Shown here in pieces: positions 14,701 to 26,699 of a stretch of 64,000 nucleotides of DNA (position 1 is the stretch's first letter; each line of letters opens with the position of its first letter). The translations under genes and the position numbers were made by a program. Below the pieces are notes generated by a model. The model saw nothing but the letters and a program-made list of their open reading frames with translations, had not been told where the DNA came from and made no database searches. Source of the DNA: Taeniopygia guttata (Eukaryota; Chordata; Aves; Passeriformes; Estrildidae); the NCBI RefSeq assembly GCF_048771995.1, contig NC_133032.1, positions 18,305,001 through 18,369,000 on the forward strand. The letters run 5' to 3'.

Positions 14701-15210
14701 GAGAGAGTGCTAATATGAATCATCTTTCCCTAATACGAATCATCATCACACAAACCTTTCCAGTTCACACCAGTAAACATGCTAATACTTACTATGGCAG
14801 CACTAAGAACCACAGGGGAAAGACCCCAGCCTTTTGTGCCAGAGCAGAGTTTTATAAACCCCTGTCTCTCTGCCTGCACCCTTGTGGTTTAGTGCTTCAA
14901 TTTTATTAACCACTCTTTTGACAGCTTCTCAGCCTAGTCATGGGTAAGGCTGCAGCTGCAGGACGTGTTTCTGAAATTCTCCCCAGTGCAAAGAAATTGC
15001 GTAGTGAATCTGCTGCCTCCTTACTACAAAATGCTGCTTCTAATCCCTGGTAAACCACTTGATCTGCTAAAAGAATTTCTGGTTATTTAATTTTATGTCT
15101 TTCATTATTGGTTGTTCATAATCACTCTCAGCCTTCCAAACTTTCATGCCCCAACATTTTATTTGTTATAGCTCATGTTCCTTTATTCTCTTTAATTAGC
15201 TTCAGTTGAG
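5704..15210. other. Intergenic DNA, no gene recognised
   Basis: Nine and a half kilobases without a supportable exon. Small details: a short tandem duplication 'ccaagacattcaaat' at about 7491-7520; the motif 'gccagcgtgggtgggctg/tgtg' occurring near 10170 and 10263; and 'gccagctgagaatctggccc' near 8713-8732, which resembles a fragment of the ancient repeat family described elsewhere in this list. The 164-codon open frame at 8005-8499 is hydrophobic but has no recognisable domain and is treated as chance. Confidence 0.5.
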
Positions 15211-15228
15211 TCTTTGGGCTTTCTTTTC

Positions 15229-15281
15229 TTTTCTTTTTTTTTTTTTTGTTTTTTTTTTTTTTTGTTTTTTTTTTTTTTTGA
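15229..15281. repeat. T-rich low-complexity tract
   Basis: Long T runs interrupted by single C or G bases. It may be the remnant of a retroposon tail on the minus strand or plain slippage; no element body is recognisable on either side. Confidence 0.8.
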
Positions 15282-18279
15282 AAGGCACCTGTTTGGCTTG
15301 AACAATATCTTGCAATTTAACCATTTTATTGCTTTCTCCTATACTTTCCTGCCTCCTCTCCCTAAAGAACACCTATTTTTTTGTGCTCTCTGTGATCACA
15401 AACAAGTTTCTTAAATAGCTTCCATGCTGAGTCTAAAGATTTTAATTTCCTTGCTTTAAAGTTTTTTTTTTTAGTATCTACTGCACTTAAGCATAAAGTT
15501 TCTCTTCTGTGGCACTTGTTGCTGTGACTCCTCCCTGTGAAGCTGAGTTACAGCGTGGCCCTAGACACAAAGGGCAGGTCCTCCCTGACCTCCTCCTGAT
15601 CACCTCTTCCCTCAGCTCCAGCCTGGCCCAGTGCTTGGATTAATGAATCTGATGGGAAACTGCCTGCAGGGGTGAAGGTAAAAAAAGAAAAAAAAAACTG
15701 AAAAAAAAATAGTTACCCTCATTCCCAGCACCCAGTGTGAGACTCAAAGTATTCCAGTGTTTCTTGCCAGACTCCTCAGACAGAGCTGGGTTTGGTTTCA
15801 GGACCCACCTGTACCTGGATGCTGCTACAAGATGGATGAAAAGGTGCAGGTTTTCCTGATGTATTTGGGAGCAGAACAACACCTGATTAGCCAAAATCCT
15901 ATTCCTCTGTAAGAGCTGCACTCAGACTGTCGGTCTGAGGAGAACTGGAAGGTCTATGAGAAACCCTTGGCTGGCAGGAGCGACTTCAAATCTGTCTGCA
16001 AGGATCATGACACTAATTACCTGCAGCACCCCCAAACACAGTGTATTTCTACAGGAGCACAGCAACTTAGGTGTATATAATTAATAAAATTATAAGAGGT
16101 CTCCATAGTTCTGCAGGCAGACTAATTGGGATCAGAAGATCTGGAAACAACAGAAATGTGATGTGCACTGACATGTTTTTATTTTCCTTTGGTGCTTTTA
16201 AATTTTGCTTACTACTAGGCTGTAAGTGATAATGCTCTAGGGAAAAGCCAAGTGTGTATTTTAAATCCCCTTTTGCATTACTCTTACACCTCAATTTATT
16301 TTTTTCTCCAGATTGGCATTGCACTAAAATAAACTAAAATAAACCTCTAAATCAAAATAACTGGGTACCTGAAAATTTGCACCGGTGACTTCCAGAAATG
16401 ATTTTACAGAGCTTGATATTACCAGGCAAAGGTGCTACCATAACACCCTGTGAGTCTGTACTGACCCTGACACCCATGGACAGCTGTCTCTCTGGCTCCT
16501 GGCTGCCCATGAAGGCTGCTGGGATCAAGAGAGACAGCAGGTGCCTTGTGCACTATCCCTTCTCCCTTTCTGACTGCATCCCTTGGTGAGCTCAGTGCAG
16601 CAGAGGCTGTTTCCAGTCACATAACTAGCAGCATGAAGACTCAGTGATATTTGGGGCACACAGGGAAACCTCCCATACTGCTCTGGAGTGGGCATTTCTG
16701 GTTTGTCACCAGGCTTGGTGACGCCACCCGGCCACAAGTCAGGAATGAATTGTGAGTGGTGACAGCTGAGGAGTGGATAACTAGTGTCAGAATAAACTAT
16801 TTTGGAGGGAAAAACTGTGGGTGGTTTTTGTGGTTGTCCCAGACTGGCTCAGTTATGAAGGTGTGTAAGAATTCAGGTGGGATTGCCCGAGTTGGTGGTG
16901 TGCTGCTGGCTTTGGCTGAGCTTCACTGGTGTCAAAGAAATCAGCAGGGACTAATAGAGTGGGAAAAGCCACTTTGGAGTATGCGTATCCGCATGGAAGA
17001 GTTTTCTTTTGATCCTTTCAAGCCCTCATTTCACACGTTTCTGACGTTTAGGGAATTGTAAGAACTGATACTTGGAGGTAAAGCATGCAAATATAACACA
17101 GCAGAAGGAGGACACTGGCTTCCTCTCTTCATATTGCCAAGAGACGCTTGGTGGAAAAGAAAAAATGTCAGTCCAGAAAATTCAGGAAATTTGTAAACTT
17201 GGGAGTGTGGTGGTAAAATCTAAACAAAGATTTCAAGGTACTTATTTCTTAGGTTTTAAGGCAGCTCTTTTCTAGAGTTCAAGTTATTTCTATCAAGGAC
17301 TGAATGAAGAAAAGAAATGTCAGATCTTTGCAGACCTGAATCCAAATTGTGCAGTTCCAGATTGGCTCCATTTTCCTTCTCTCTGCCTTGTTACCTTGAA
17401 AGTATCTAGCTCTATTTTTTTAGTTCCTATTTCATCTTTTTTTCCATTTTCTAGCACCAGAGCACAAAGTTTTAACCTTAAACAGATTTTTATAATCCGG
17501 TTCCAAACCCCTCAAACAAGTTATTTGATTGAAAGTAGTGCTAGTTCTGCCTTTGACAGGATCTGTGCTAGCAGGGGCTGCAACGATCCATAATAGCACT
17601 GTGTTGTGCTATGTGAGTGCTGTGACTGGTGTCTATTACTACCCAAAGGGAATCCAGAGTGTAGAGCCTTAGCAAGTGACAGTTTCCCCATGGATAATGG
17701 GACCCTGCTAGCTAGAAGGACCCCTTGACCATTCTTGCAAGATAAGTCACGGAAAATAAAGTACAGGTTTTTGTAGTGACCGTTTATCATTGCAGCAGTG
17801 CTGGCCAGTCTGGATTTGTAATGAGTGTAGATGACTCCCTAGTTTTGTTACATTCCTGTGCCTTAAGAGTTTATTTAATTGAACTGCTGTGTTTTTATTA
17901 CCAAACTTTCCTGGCTTCAGCATGATAGGAGGCAGTTCACAGACTAGGGGTGCATGGAACAGCTTTAATTGTTTCATATTCCCATCCGCTGTTCCTCCTC
18001 CTCCACCCAGTCTCTCCAGAGGTGCCTCTGGGTCGGAGTTGAATTGAAAAGTCATTTAACATAAATGCTTTAGCATGTCTTGGTCCCCCAGGTACAGTGG
18101 GCAAGGTACCAAACTTCCAGGCATTTTGAGAACATCCTGAGGATGGTGTGCCATAGCAACGGTGTTGCTGGCTGCAGTCTTGGCTTGCATGTTTTCCTTC
18201 AGCAACGCTGGAATTCCTCCTGCACTTTAAACAAGAACAGACGCTGTTCTCCAGGCTTCTTTCCATAAATATAGACAAA
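15282..18279. other. Intergenic DNA, no gene recognised
   Basis: No exon, RNA gene or clear repeat was identified. Short A-rich runs occur around 15680-15710. Confidence 0.5.
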
Positions 18280-18350
18280 CTGGGTCAAACTCTTTCCTCA
18301 GTTGCACTGAAGTAAATCAGAAGTAACTCCACTGACAACCATGAACACTT
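18280..18350. repeat. Degenerate ancient amniote repeat (possible)
   Basis: The stretch 'aaatcagaagtaactccact' at about 18315-18334 matches my recollection of an old dispersed repeat seen in birds, turtles and crocodilians, built around 'gagtaactccattgacttca' and its reverse complement. Related fragments occur near 24790-24860 and 39655-39770. The assignment is from memory of the motif and needs a repeat-library search. Confidence 0.4.
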
Positions 18351-20216
18351 CACTGTGTAACAGTGAAGTTACACAGGCAGAGCACAGAATTCAGACTACT
18401 CTGCTTGCCTATATATGTAAAAGCTGTCACTGCCAGCCAAGCTGAAATGCTCATTTACTGCAGCACATGGATAGCATTATTGTTACTACAGACTTTGTTT
18501 GGGTGGAAGTCAGTGGTTAAACACCTGAAGTCTCAGTAGACAAAAGAGAAGACTATAAAGTTTTATGACTGCAGAGTAGGAGATTGCAACATGTAGGTTT
18601 GATTAAAAAAAAAATCAGAAACTATGTTATATTACATACTTTGGAGGTTTTGTCACTGAGTTGATTAGTATGACTTAGTTATTAGCTGTTACTAGAAGCT
18701 TTCCACTGAGAAATGGAATTAGAAATACCAGTTGCTGTATTTTTATTCACAATCCTGTTGAATTAATCTCACTCTCCCAGATGCACAGAGAACAAGTCCT
18801 AAGGCTGTTTTGCAGGTTTAAATATTTGCCTGTTTCTTTGTGGGGGGAAAAAATGCAATCTGCAGAGAGAAAACCATGTTCTGTAACACCTGGGCTTCAG
18901 ATGCATACACCAGAGCAGAAAGGGACAATGGCTGTCAGCCACATTTGGGCCTTGGGCAGCTGTAATTTTGGGGACTGGGATACTTATTTTCCTGGGCCAG
19001 CACTAGTACCTTTTCTAACTCTCTTTGGCATCCCCTGACTTTATCCTATTCCTTTGGTTTCCCTTTTCTCTGCATCCCCTCTTCAAGCCCTGTGACAGCC
19101 ACCCTGGGCAGTAGAGAAACAAGGAATTAGATAAGAAAACATTCATGTTTTCTCACATGCACAAGAATCCACAGGTAGACACATTCCTGAAACATATTTA
19201 ACATATCAAATACTTTTTTTTACCTTGCAGTTAGATAATATACATCTTTAAAAAAGACAGGGTTTTGTCCAATCTCTGAGTGGTATTCAGATATTTTCAG
19301 TGCCAGCACATACATGAGAAGATGTGGAAATGGTGGCAGAAGGTGTTGATATGAGGTTTACCTGTGGATTTGGCTCTCAAATGCAATTTCTAGGTGTCTT
19401 TTAGACAGCTAAATCTGCTACTCAGAAGAGCCTCACATCAAAACAGAAAGCTTTCAGCCAGACTGTAGTGAATTTATTAGAAATACAAAATAATGTTTTC
19501 AGGCAGTTGTCTGTAATATCTGTCCAGCCCTACTCCTACAAAGCCCTCTGCTTCTTCCTCTCCCTCCAGTTTTCCTGTCTTATCCTGTGTATTTTTAGGC
19601 AGTACAACCAGTGAGATCCAGCCTCTACCTGAACTGGGCTCCATTAGGCGAGCTCACTGGGTCATGACATTTAAAGACAGGAAAAGCAAAAAAAGTCATT
19701 TGAGAGGTAAGTTAAGAATTAAGATGAGCTTCTGAAGGTGTGGCAGCCCCCAGATCAGCCCACCCCAGTGAGTTTGACTTGTACTGGTTGCCATGAAAAG
19801 AGTTGATGTTCTCCAGCCTCTCTTAAAGCGAGCAACTGGGCTGACACAGAGGGATCCTGCAGAGTGCTGCTTTTTGACCTGATCCTGGGAGCCCTTGATT
19901 AGAGCATAAAACATGGGTAATGTGAGCCTGCAGTTGTTTTCACTTTTCTGCTTGAGCATGGTGTGCTCAAGGGAGACTTGTGGATGTTTAGGAGTTCACT
20001 GGTAATCTTATTTTACCCATTTCTATTACTGATTGAAAAGTACAGGGTTGAGGTGATTTTTTTACTAGTCATGGTTTTTCTGGTGGAGAAATACAAAGAA
20101 AATAAATCCCTTTTGACATGGGAAATGATGTTATATTTTCTTTAATAAAGAGTAAATTTTATTGTGCGCCAAGCCAATTTATAAATGTGGTCTCTGTAAC
20201 TAGCACTTTTAATTAC
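18351..20216. other. Intergenic DNA, no gene recognised
   Basis: AT-rich sequence with no supportable gene. The 85-88 codon open frames at 18781 and 19696 have no domain signature and no splice context that I could defend. Confidence 0.5.
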
Positions 20217-20231
20217 GGGGGGGGGGGGGGG
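20217..20231 (+). repeat. Run of 15 G
   Basis: An uninterrupted G15 is followed by C and further G-rich bases (gcgggaggg). Such a run can form a G-quadruplex and is also a common site of sequencing or assembly length error. It lies in otherwise AT-rich DNA. Confidence 0.9.
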
Positions 20232-23200
20232 CGGGAGGGAAATGGAATTAGTTCATTAATGCTGTGAAAAAGAACAGTGACCTACCTGCCAAATGGCAAG
20301 GTGGAAATAATTAATCTGGTCAATTAAAAAGAAACGGATAAATTAAAATGCAAATCCTTCCATGTAGTACATTAAATTAGAGTTGTAATTTCCAGAATGT
20401 TGTGTTTATTGTCAGACTTGATCCCTTCTTTTTTTGCTTGCCTTGATTCTGTGTTTGCAAGTCATGATAGTGAGCTCTTTGGTGTTCTATGCTAAATTCC
20501 TACGCCCATGCATATTTTGCAAAAGAGAGCCTGCAAGATCAAGCTCTTTGTGAAATCCAACTGATGAAATGTACATGCCTTGTTTTTTATTGTCATATTT
20601 CAAACCTCCATATTCCCTTTGCTTTGCTTGTTTTCCCACCGTTAAATGTCACTTGCCTTTCCCTGGGCTTTAAATGACCCAGGCATGGGGCTGAATTGCT
20701 GGGGTCATCTCAATCAATTTATGACCTTAAAAATCTGATCCACACAGAAACTACTGGGCTGATGGAGCTGAACCCTAAAGTATCCAGCATATTTGCTCCA
20801 CAGAACTGGAAGTAGTAAAACAGTTTCTTTTCTATAAATATCAGTAACTCCTCTTGACATTTACAAGTACATAGTATTTTTTTTACACACTGCATGATCT
20901 CAAAAGTGCTTAACAGATCAGTGAACTGTGTATCTGCTCAGCATTTGTAACTACAAAGCCATTATGTGCCCTGCACCATCCCTCACAAAAGCCCAGGACA
21001 TTTGCATTAGCTCCTGTCCATCTCAAGGCCATAAATTGCAATAAGAAATATGGGCTACTTACTGAATGGTTGACCAGTGCTCTGATGCAGCCTACACGCA
21101 AATATGAACGTTATTGTTTACTTTAACTAGAGCATATATCATACAGAGCCAATGACTTCTTGTTTGTTAAGATGAGAGTTGCTCTCCTCAGAAATATTTT
21201 GGGGCATGTCCAATTGCTAAGGAAAAACCACACTGAAATGCAAAATCTAGGCAGAGGATGATCTGCAAGTTTTATATCTGAAGTGTTAGAACTGGCAAGC
21301 ATTAAAAATACAGGGGGAGAGCCAAGTCAGATGTTTCTGTGATGTGGTAAAAATAAGCAGGGCGTGTTATAGCCTCTTCAGAAGGTGTGGGTTTGCCTTG
21401 TGAGAGGGAACACTACTAGATGGAATAAACAGCTGTGGCCAGAAATCAAATTCCTGGCAGTTCAGCAGCTCTGGTCCTCCTTCTCAAAAACTACAAATCA
21501 CCAGGGGGATTTCCCTCAGCCCAGCTCCTGCCAGCAGCTTTGCAAAATCACCAGACAGCCTCCACCACATGGTTTCAACTCCTGAACACTCATATGTGTC
21601 AATTAGATTTCCTCGCTAAACCCTTAAGACATCATGATTCAGAGCTGAATTATACACTCTGCACCCATTTTTCTTATCTAAACCAGCATATCATTGCCAG
21701 TGTCCAGCTGGGAATTTCCTCCTGGAGAGGAGGGACACAAGAAGCTCCTATAAATGACCAAGTACAGGGTGAGGCAAGGGCTGACAAATTTATTTAATTA
21801 TCATGCAAATGAATACAGAAAATTTAAAATCTACCCTGAGGTATGAAACTTACAAAACTCTTTTAAAATCGTGAGATTTCTCAGCTCTGTCAGTTTCTGC
21901 TGTAATGGCCCTATAAAAACTGAGGTTGGTGTCCACTGCTACATGATGGAAGCTATCCCAATTAAAAAAAAAAACCAACTCAAAAACAATTAAAAGGTTG
22001 CTGAGACCAGATATGTATGGGAGGCTGTCCTGACATGACAAGCTGTACAAGCATTGCTAAAGTCAAGGATAATCCCAGCCACCCAGAGTGCCGGTACCAT
22101 TCTCTGGAGTTTGTCTTGCTGGCTTGCAAGTGTCTTCTCACCCTTATGTCATTCCACCAGCCCATGCCCAGGGGGTGTTGTGTCTCACATACAGTTCCAT
22201 CTCAGATTCAGATGTCTACCCAAGCTGTGTGGTGAGACCATCTTACGCTTCCTGAGCATGTAAGGAAGTGCTCTTGGTGTGTCATGAGCTTAGCTTGTGT
22301 GATAGGAACCACGCTTCTCCTCATCCCTGTGTGTTTTTTCTCAGTGCTTTGCTGCCACAAAGTTGTGGTCGTGTATTTGGTGAGATTTGCTCTAGTATTG
22401 CATATAACAGCAAAACAGGCATGGGAATAAACAAATCCCAATTTGTGTTTCATGACACTGTTTTCAAACCCACAGCTGAAGGATTGAAGAAGAGAGGGTT
22501 TATGATGGACAATAAATGGAACTATTTAAAATATACTGTCAGCAGCCCAGTAAGCTCAGCATTCCAAGCTCTGCCAGGCCCAAAGCAGGGGGTGAGGGGC
22601 TGCTCTGCAGGCATCAGGATGCTGCTGCCTGGCCCCAGGAGCCGCAGCCCGGCCTGCTCCTTGCTCTGCACGGGGATGAGCAGCCTTGCAATTGCAGCGG
22701 TGCAACCCCAGCGTAGGTGTGCGCTTTGAGGAGGTGTCTCAGCATGCCATATCCTAAGGCACAGATTCCCACAGGTATTTGGAAACCTCCTGCTGAAACA
22801 GTGAAGCTCAGGTGCCTACATGCCAGGCGGATTTTGGCCTGAGGGCTCTGTTGCTTCATCCACACAGTTGCTTCACCCCTGACTTTGGGCTAGTGAACGA
22901 AATGGCAGAGAGGGTGTGATCATCCTTAAAAGACACTTCTGTGGTCAGAACCCAGTCTTGATGCCTGTATGGTTCAGGTTCCGCTTCCCTATCCCAGGGG
23001 AGGGAGAAGAGCTGCTGCTCACTGCACTGGGGGCAATTTTCCTACTCAGGGCACCCCTGAGTGTGTCCCTGCCATGGGCGATCCCTCCTGGGGCACAAAG
23101 GAGTGGAGGGAAGCACACATTCACCCATGGCTGAGCTGCCACAGTGTGGCAGCTGTGTGATCCAAACTTAAGTTGGCCTTCCCTGCTTATGAAAATTCAT

Positions 23201-23512
23201 ATTTTTCCAACAGGATGTGTCTCCATATGTTATCTGTATTTGAGACTTCTTCCTCTGCTCTTTGTGTCCCATTGCACCCTTGCTGTACTTGTCCACATGC
23301 ACCTCTGGACAAGCTTCCAGACTGTGGCATGTTTTATGTGTCTTTATTATGTCCAAGGCTGCACTGGGATTACATGATGTCTAGATTTCCTTGCAGTCAA
23401 ACTTAATATCCTGAGAAATGGGAAAATTTACTGAAATCCTGCAGCACTGGCCAGGGTGTGGGAGGGTCCACCCTGCTGTTTCCGTGCCTATGTTGTTGCC
23501 ATGGATGTGCAG

Positions 23513-23514
<2 letters not shown>
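20232..23514. other. Intergenic DNA, no gene recognised
   Basis: No exon recognised. Two octamer sequences (ATGCAAAT) lie at 20348-20355 and 21803-21810; the second follows a TTTAATTA homeodomain-type core within ten bases. Such combinations occur in vertebrate enhancers but are also expected by chance in AT-rich DNA of this length. The open frame at 22268-22729 looks random. Confidence 0.45.

Positions 23515-23543
<29 letters not shown>
23515..23543. repeat. Run of 29 T
   Basis: A pure T29 homopolymer. This could be a minus-strand retroposon poly(A) tail, but the sequence on its left is not recognisable as an element. Its length is likely to vary between individuals or assemblies. Confidence 0.9.
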
Positions 23544-24397
23544 GGTGCTGGGAGCAGCAGAGCGGGGTGACGTGGTTTTTTTGTGTGTCAGGATGGGACA
23601 AATGCACTTTAGGTAATTTTGCCACTGCCCAATTTAAATTAATGTGAAGTTGTGATGGGAACTTAAAATATGTAAATCTGAAGAAATTTACAGAGGAAAA
23701 AATGATGGTGAATATATGCTGCATGAAAAAGGTATTCAGCCTTCTGAGTACTATGGGAAAACAAACAGGAATAGCTGTAAGCAACAATCAGAAGGATATG
23801 AAATGTATGCTGGTACTTAGCTAGTATAAATATTCATTGCTTCAGGGGACCCAGGCAAGCCAGCATCAGCTGAGGATATTAGCTACATGTCATGGACTGA
23901 AATATTTCTGTGAAAAAGAAAGGGGGTGTCTGTTTGCAACTGTATTTGCAGGCAGAGCCAAAACTCAGTCCCTTGGAGGCACAGAAGTCACCCTGGCTCC
24001 CCTGTAGCCCTTAAAGGCTTTATCCCATCCCAGTGCCCTTGCTGCCATCAGTGCTCCTGCTTAGCTGCTCCCAGTCTGGGATTCATTTCAGATGGGACAA
24101 ATGGCAGAGGAGCTTTGCTGCATAGACGGGACGCTGGGAGAGGGAAGGTGCTGGAGGGTCCCTGCCAGAAGCACTGAGCTGCTCCCAAGGGCTGCTCACC
24201 ACAGGGCATTATCCAGCTGCAGGGTGACTGACACACAGCGACAGCCTTGGAATCACCCTCCTGTGACATCCCCGCCTCTGCTCTCTAATGACGACGGGAG
24301 AAACTGCAGCAGCAAAGAGCCCTTGGGAGGCAAAGCTGCCAGGCTTACTCCCCAGGTTTAAAGTAAAGCTTCCCCTGAATGAAATCCAGCACAAATC
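23544..24397. other. Intergenic DNA, no gene recognised
   Basis: Mixed composition, moderately GC-rich between about 23,990 and 24,340. No exon or element recognised. Confidence 0.45.
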
Positions 24398-24442
24398 CTC
24401 ACTAAAAGGAGATATGGTTATCTCACTAAAAGGAGATATGGT
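24398..24442. repeat. Tandem duplication, period 24
   Basis: The 21-base string 'ctcactaaaaggagatatgg' plus T occurs at 24398-24418 and again at 24422-24442 without a mismatch. It is a recent local duplication with no coding consequence that I can see. Confidence 0.9.
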
Positions 24443-24784
24443 GCTATAGGAGAGCCCAGGAAGGCTCCTCTCCAGGATTGCATCAGATTGCAGGGATTCA
24501 GACACGCCAGGTGAAGAAAATGGCAGTCAGGAAAATAGGTAAATGAATCTGTCTTTGTTCAGTGTCAGGAAATTAATGCCAGCTTCTTAAAGCATGGGAA
24601 ATGACATTGGCTGCCAAATACAAACTGCTCTGGATTTCATGGGAATAATTATGACAATGAAATATTTTCTTAACTTGACCTTTGGCCACATACTAAATGG
24701 AAAGAACTAAATTTGGCACTGCAAATGCAAACTGAGCCAAATTAACTTATACCCATGGAGGATCTGGCCTTACAGACCCTGCTC

Positions 24785-24865
24785 CACAGGGCCAAATCCT
24801 GCTGTCACTTATGCTGGTGTAAAAATGACTCTATTTTGCTGAACTGGAATGGAGTTACTGGGGCT
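24785..24865. repeat. Degenerate ancient amniote repeat (possible)
   Basis: The segments 'ccaaatcctgctgtcactta', 'tgctggtgtaaaaatgactc' and 'ggaatggagttactggggc' follow one another in the order of the old dispersed repeat whose hallmark is a palindrome-like 'agtaactcc...ggagttact' core. It is more complete than the 18.3 kb fragment. The identification rests on memory of the motif. Confidence 0.45.
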
Positions 24866-26699
24866 TGCAGTAGGTGAGTGTGAGCACAATTTAGCACTGA
24901 GAGAGGACCCTGCTTAAGGAAGTCAGTGGTGTCCCGAGTGAGCAAAGCCCCAGCCCTTGTAGGAGCTCTGTAAGGCAGAAAAGTAGGGGTGAGGGGCCCC
25001 CTGCGGGCTTGACAGAAATGCGCTCTGAGGTGGGAAGCCCTTACCAGAATTGCATCCCTGTTTGCAGACAACCTTCTGGAGATTAGTTCAGAGCCAGTGA
25101 CCCCCTTCTAAGGGGTGAGCACACATGCACTAACAGCTAAAATGAAATCTCAGGTTTTGTTGCTCTGCTTTGTACTTCTGGCTGTTTCCAATGTGTTGAT
25201 TACCAGTCCAGTCATGCTCATTTGCCTCCTGTGCCTGGAACCTCTTAAGTTCAAATAAAGAAATGGTTATTGGCATTATTACATATTTATTTGTATCAGC
25301 CCAGATTAAGACTCCACGGTTTTGGGTTCTAACAACAAACAAAATGACAATGTTAGCAAATGAGCTGATGATCTGTTTTGCATTCTCATTCTGGGCTCAT
25401 TTCCACCAATTTAATTCAAGAATTACTTTATAAGAATAAAAAATATGATAGCACTCTATTGGTACAATAGGACAAACAACCTGGACTCAACCCATCTTAT
25501 ATTTTCATCAGAAAAAGGAGAACATATCAGGCAGGAGAAATATTTTAGGAAGAGAAATATGTCACAGCCCATTTGTTGTTTACATTTCTGCAGTAATTTC
25601 ATGGCAGAAATATTAAGGGAGTGTTGTCACATAAGTTGCTTTCTTCATCATCTAGAATCAAGGCTATGTACTTAGGTTAAAACTCAGAATGAAAGCACTG
25701 GTTGTTTAGGTTTCTTTTGTAAATATGCATCTAACTGAAAAGTGGAAACCAGAGAAATTAATTCTGCAAAACATGGTACAGTCTTAAATTACAGGAGGTT
25801 AATACACATCCTCAGTGTTTTCAAGTGCAAAAGATGGGAGGTTTCTATTGAATGTGTCTCCCTTAAGGGAGGATAATTCCTCTTAAGGGAGGAATTAACT
25901 GATCTCTAACATGAGAAAACACCGAAGCCAAGGCAAAGGCCTGCTATTACTCTTTCACAGAAAAACATGTTTCTTTGAAATTTCATCAGTGAGAAAATCA
26001 GTGAGTAAGGTTTCAGATTTCATAGAGGAATTTTACTGGGTTTTTTTGGGCACAAATGATAAAAATGCTATAAATTCTATCTCAGACTCGGCAAGTGAAA
26101 GGTTTAAGAGATTATGTGAGTAAATCATTCATCCCTTCTGAATATCCTGCTGATAAAAGGGATCCCCTGATGTGATATATACTGTCAGGTTTGACTCTGA
26201 AGCAGAGAATTTCTTTCAAGTTCCCTTCAGGGAATCTGTACATTTTATGCTGAATATTAGAATCACCTCTTCAGGCATGGAGAGGAAGGTAGAATGAGAC
26301 CCTAAAGCCATAGAGAAATTATCAGAAAGAGATAAACTGGTTTCCTTTTTTTATTAAATTCTCCTATAACCAGCTTTATAACCTAGCAAGTCACAAAAAT
26401 TTCACAGTACATTACACATGCTCGCTGGCAGGCATTTCAAGATCAGGGAGGCGTCTCTACGCGTTCTGCCCTGGACTGAGCACAAAGGCAGAGGGCAGGG
26501 CTCCCGCATCTCCCTGCCCAGAGACGCCATCCAGCTCTATCAGCTTTATATTTTGATCACTGTTTCACTGCTACCGAGTCTTGTTAGCAGCATTTCATGC
26601 CTTCCGAAGCCCTGATACATTCTTGCGCAGGCTGAGAGGCAGAAAAGAAGGTGGTGCCGGCTATGCCGGGTAAAGCTGTGGCTTCTCCCCATCTGTAAA
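24866..26699. other. Intergenic DNA, no gene recognised
   Basis: AT-rich sequence. A local imperfect duplication, 'ttaagggaggat/aatt', occurs at about 25863-25895. No exon recognised. Confidence 0.5.

Noticed and set aside
22268..22729. 153-codon plus-strand open frame
   Set aside because: No domain, no consistent splice sites, and competing frames overlap on both strands.
22775..22803. Short segment after CACAG reading VFGNLLLKQ and stop, faintly like the AGPS C terminus
   Set aside because: Only a few residues match; the invariant residues before it are absent and no upstream AGPS exon was found, so it is a chance similarity.
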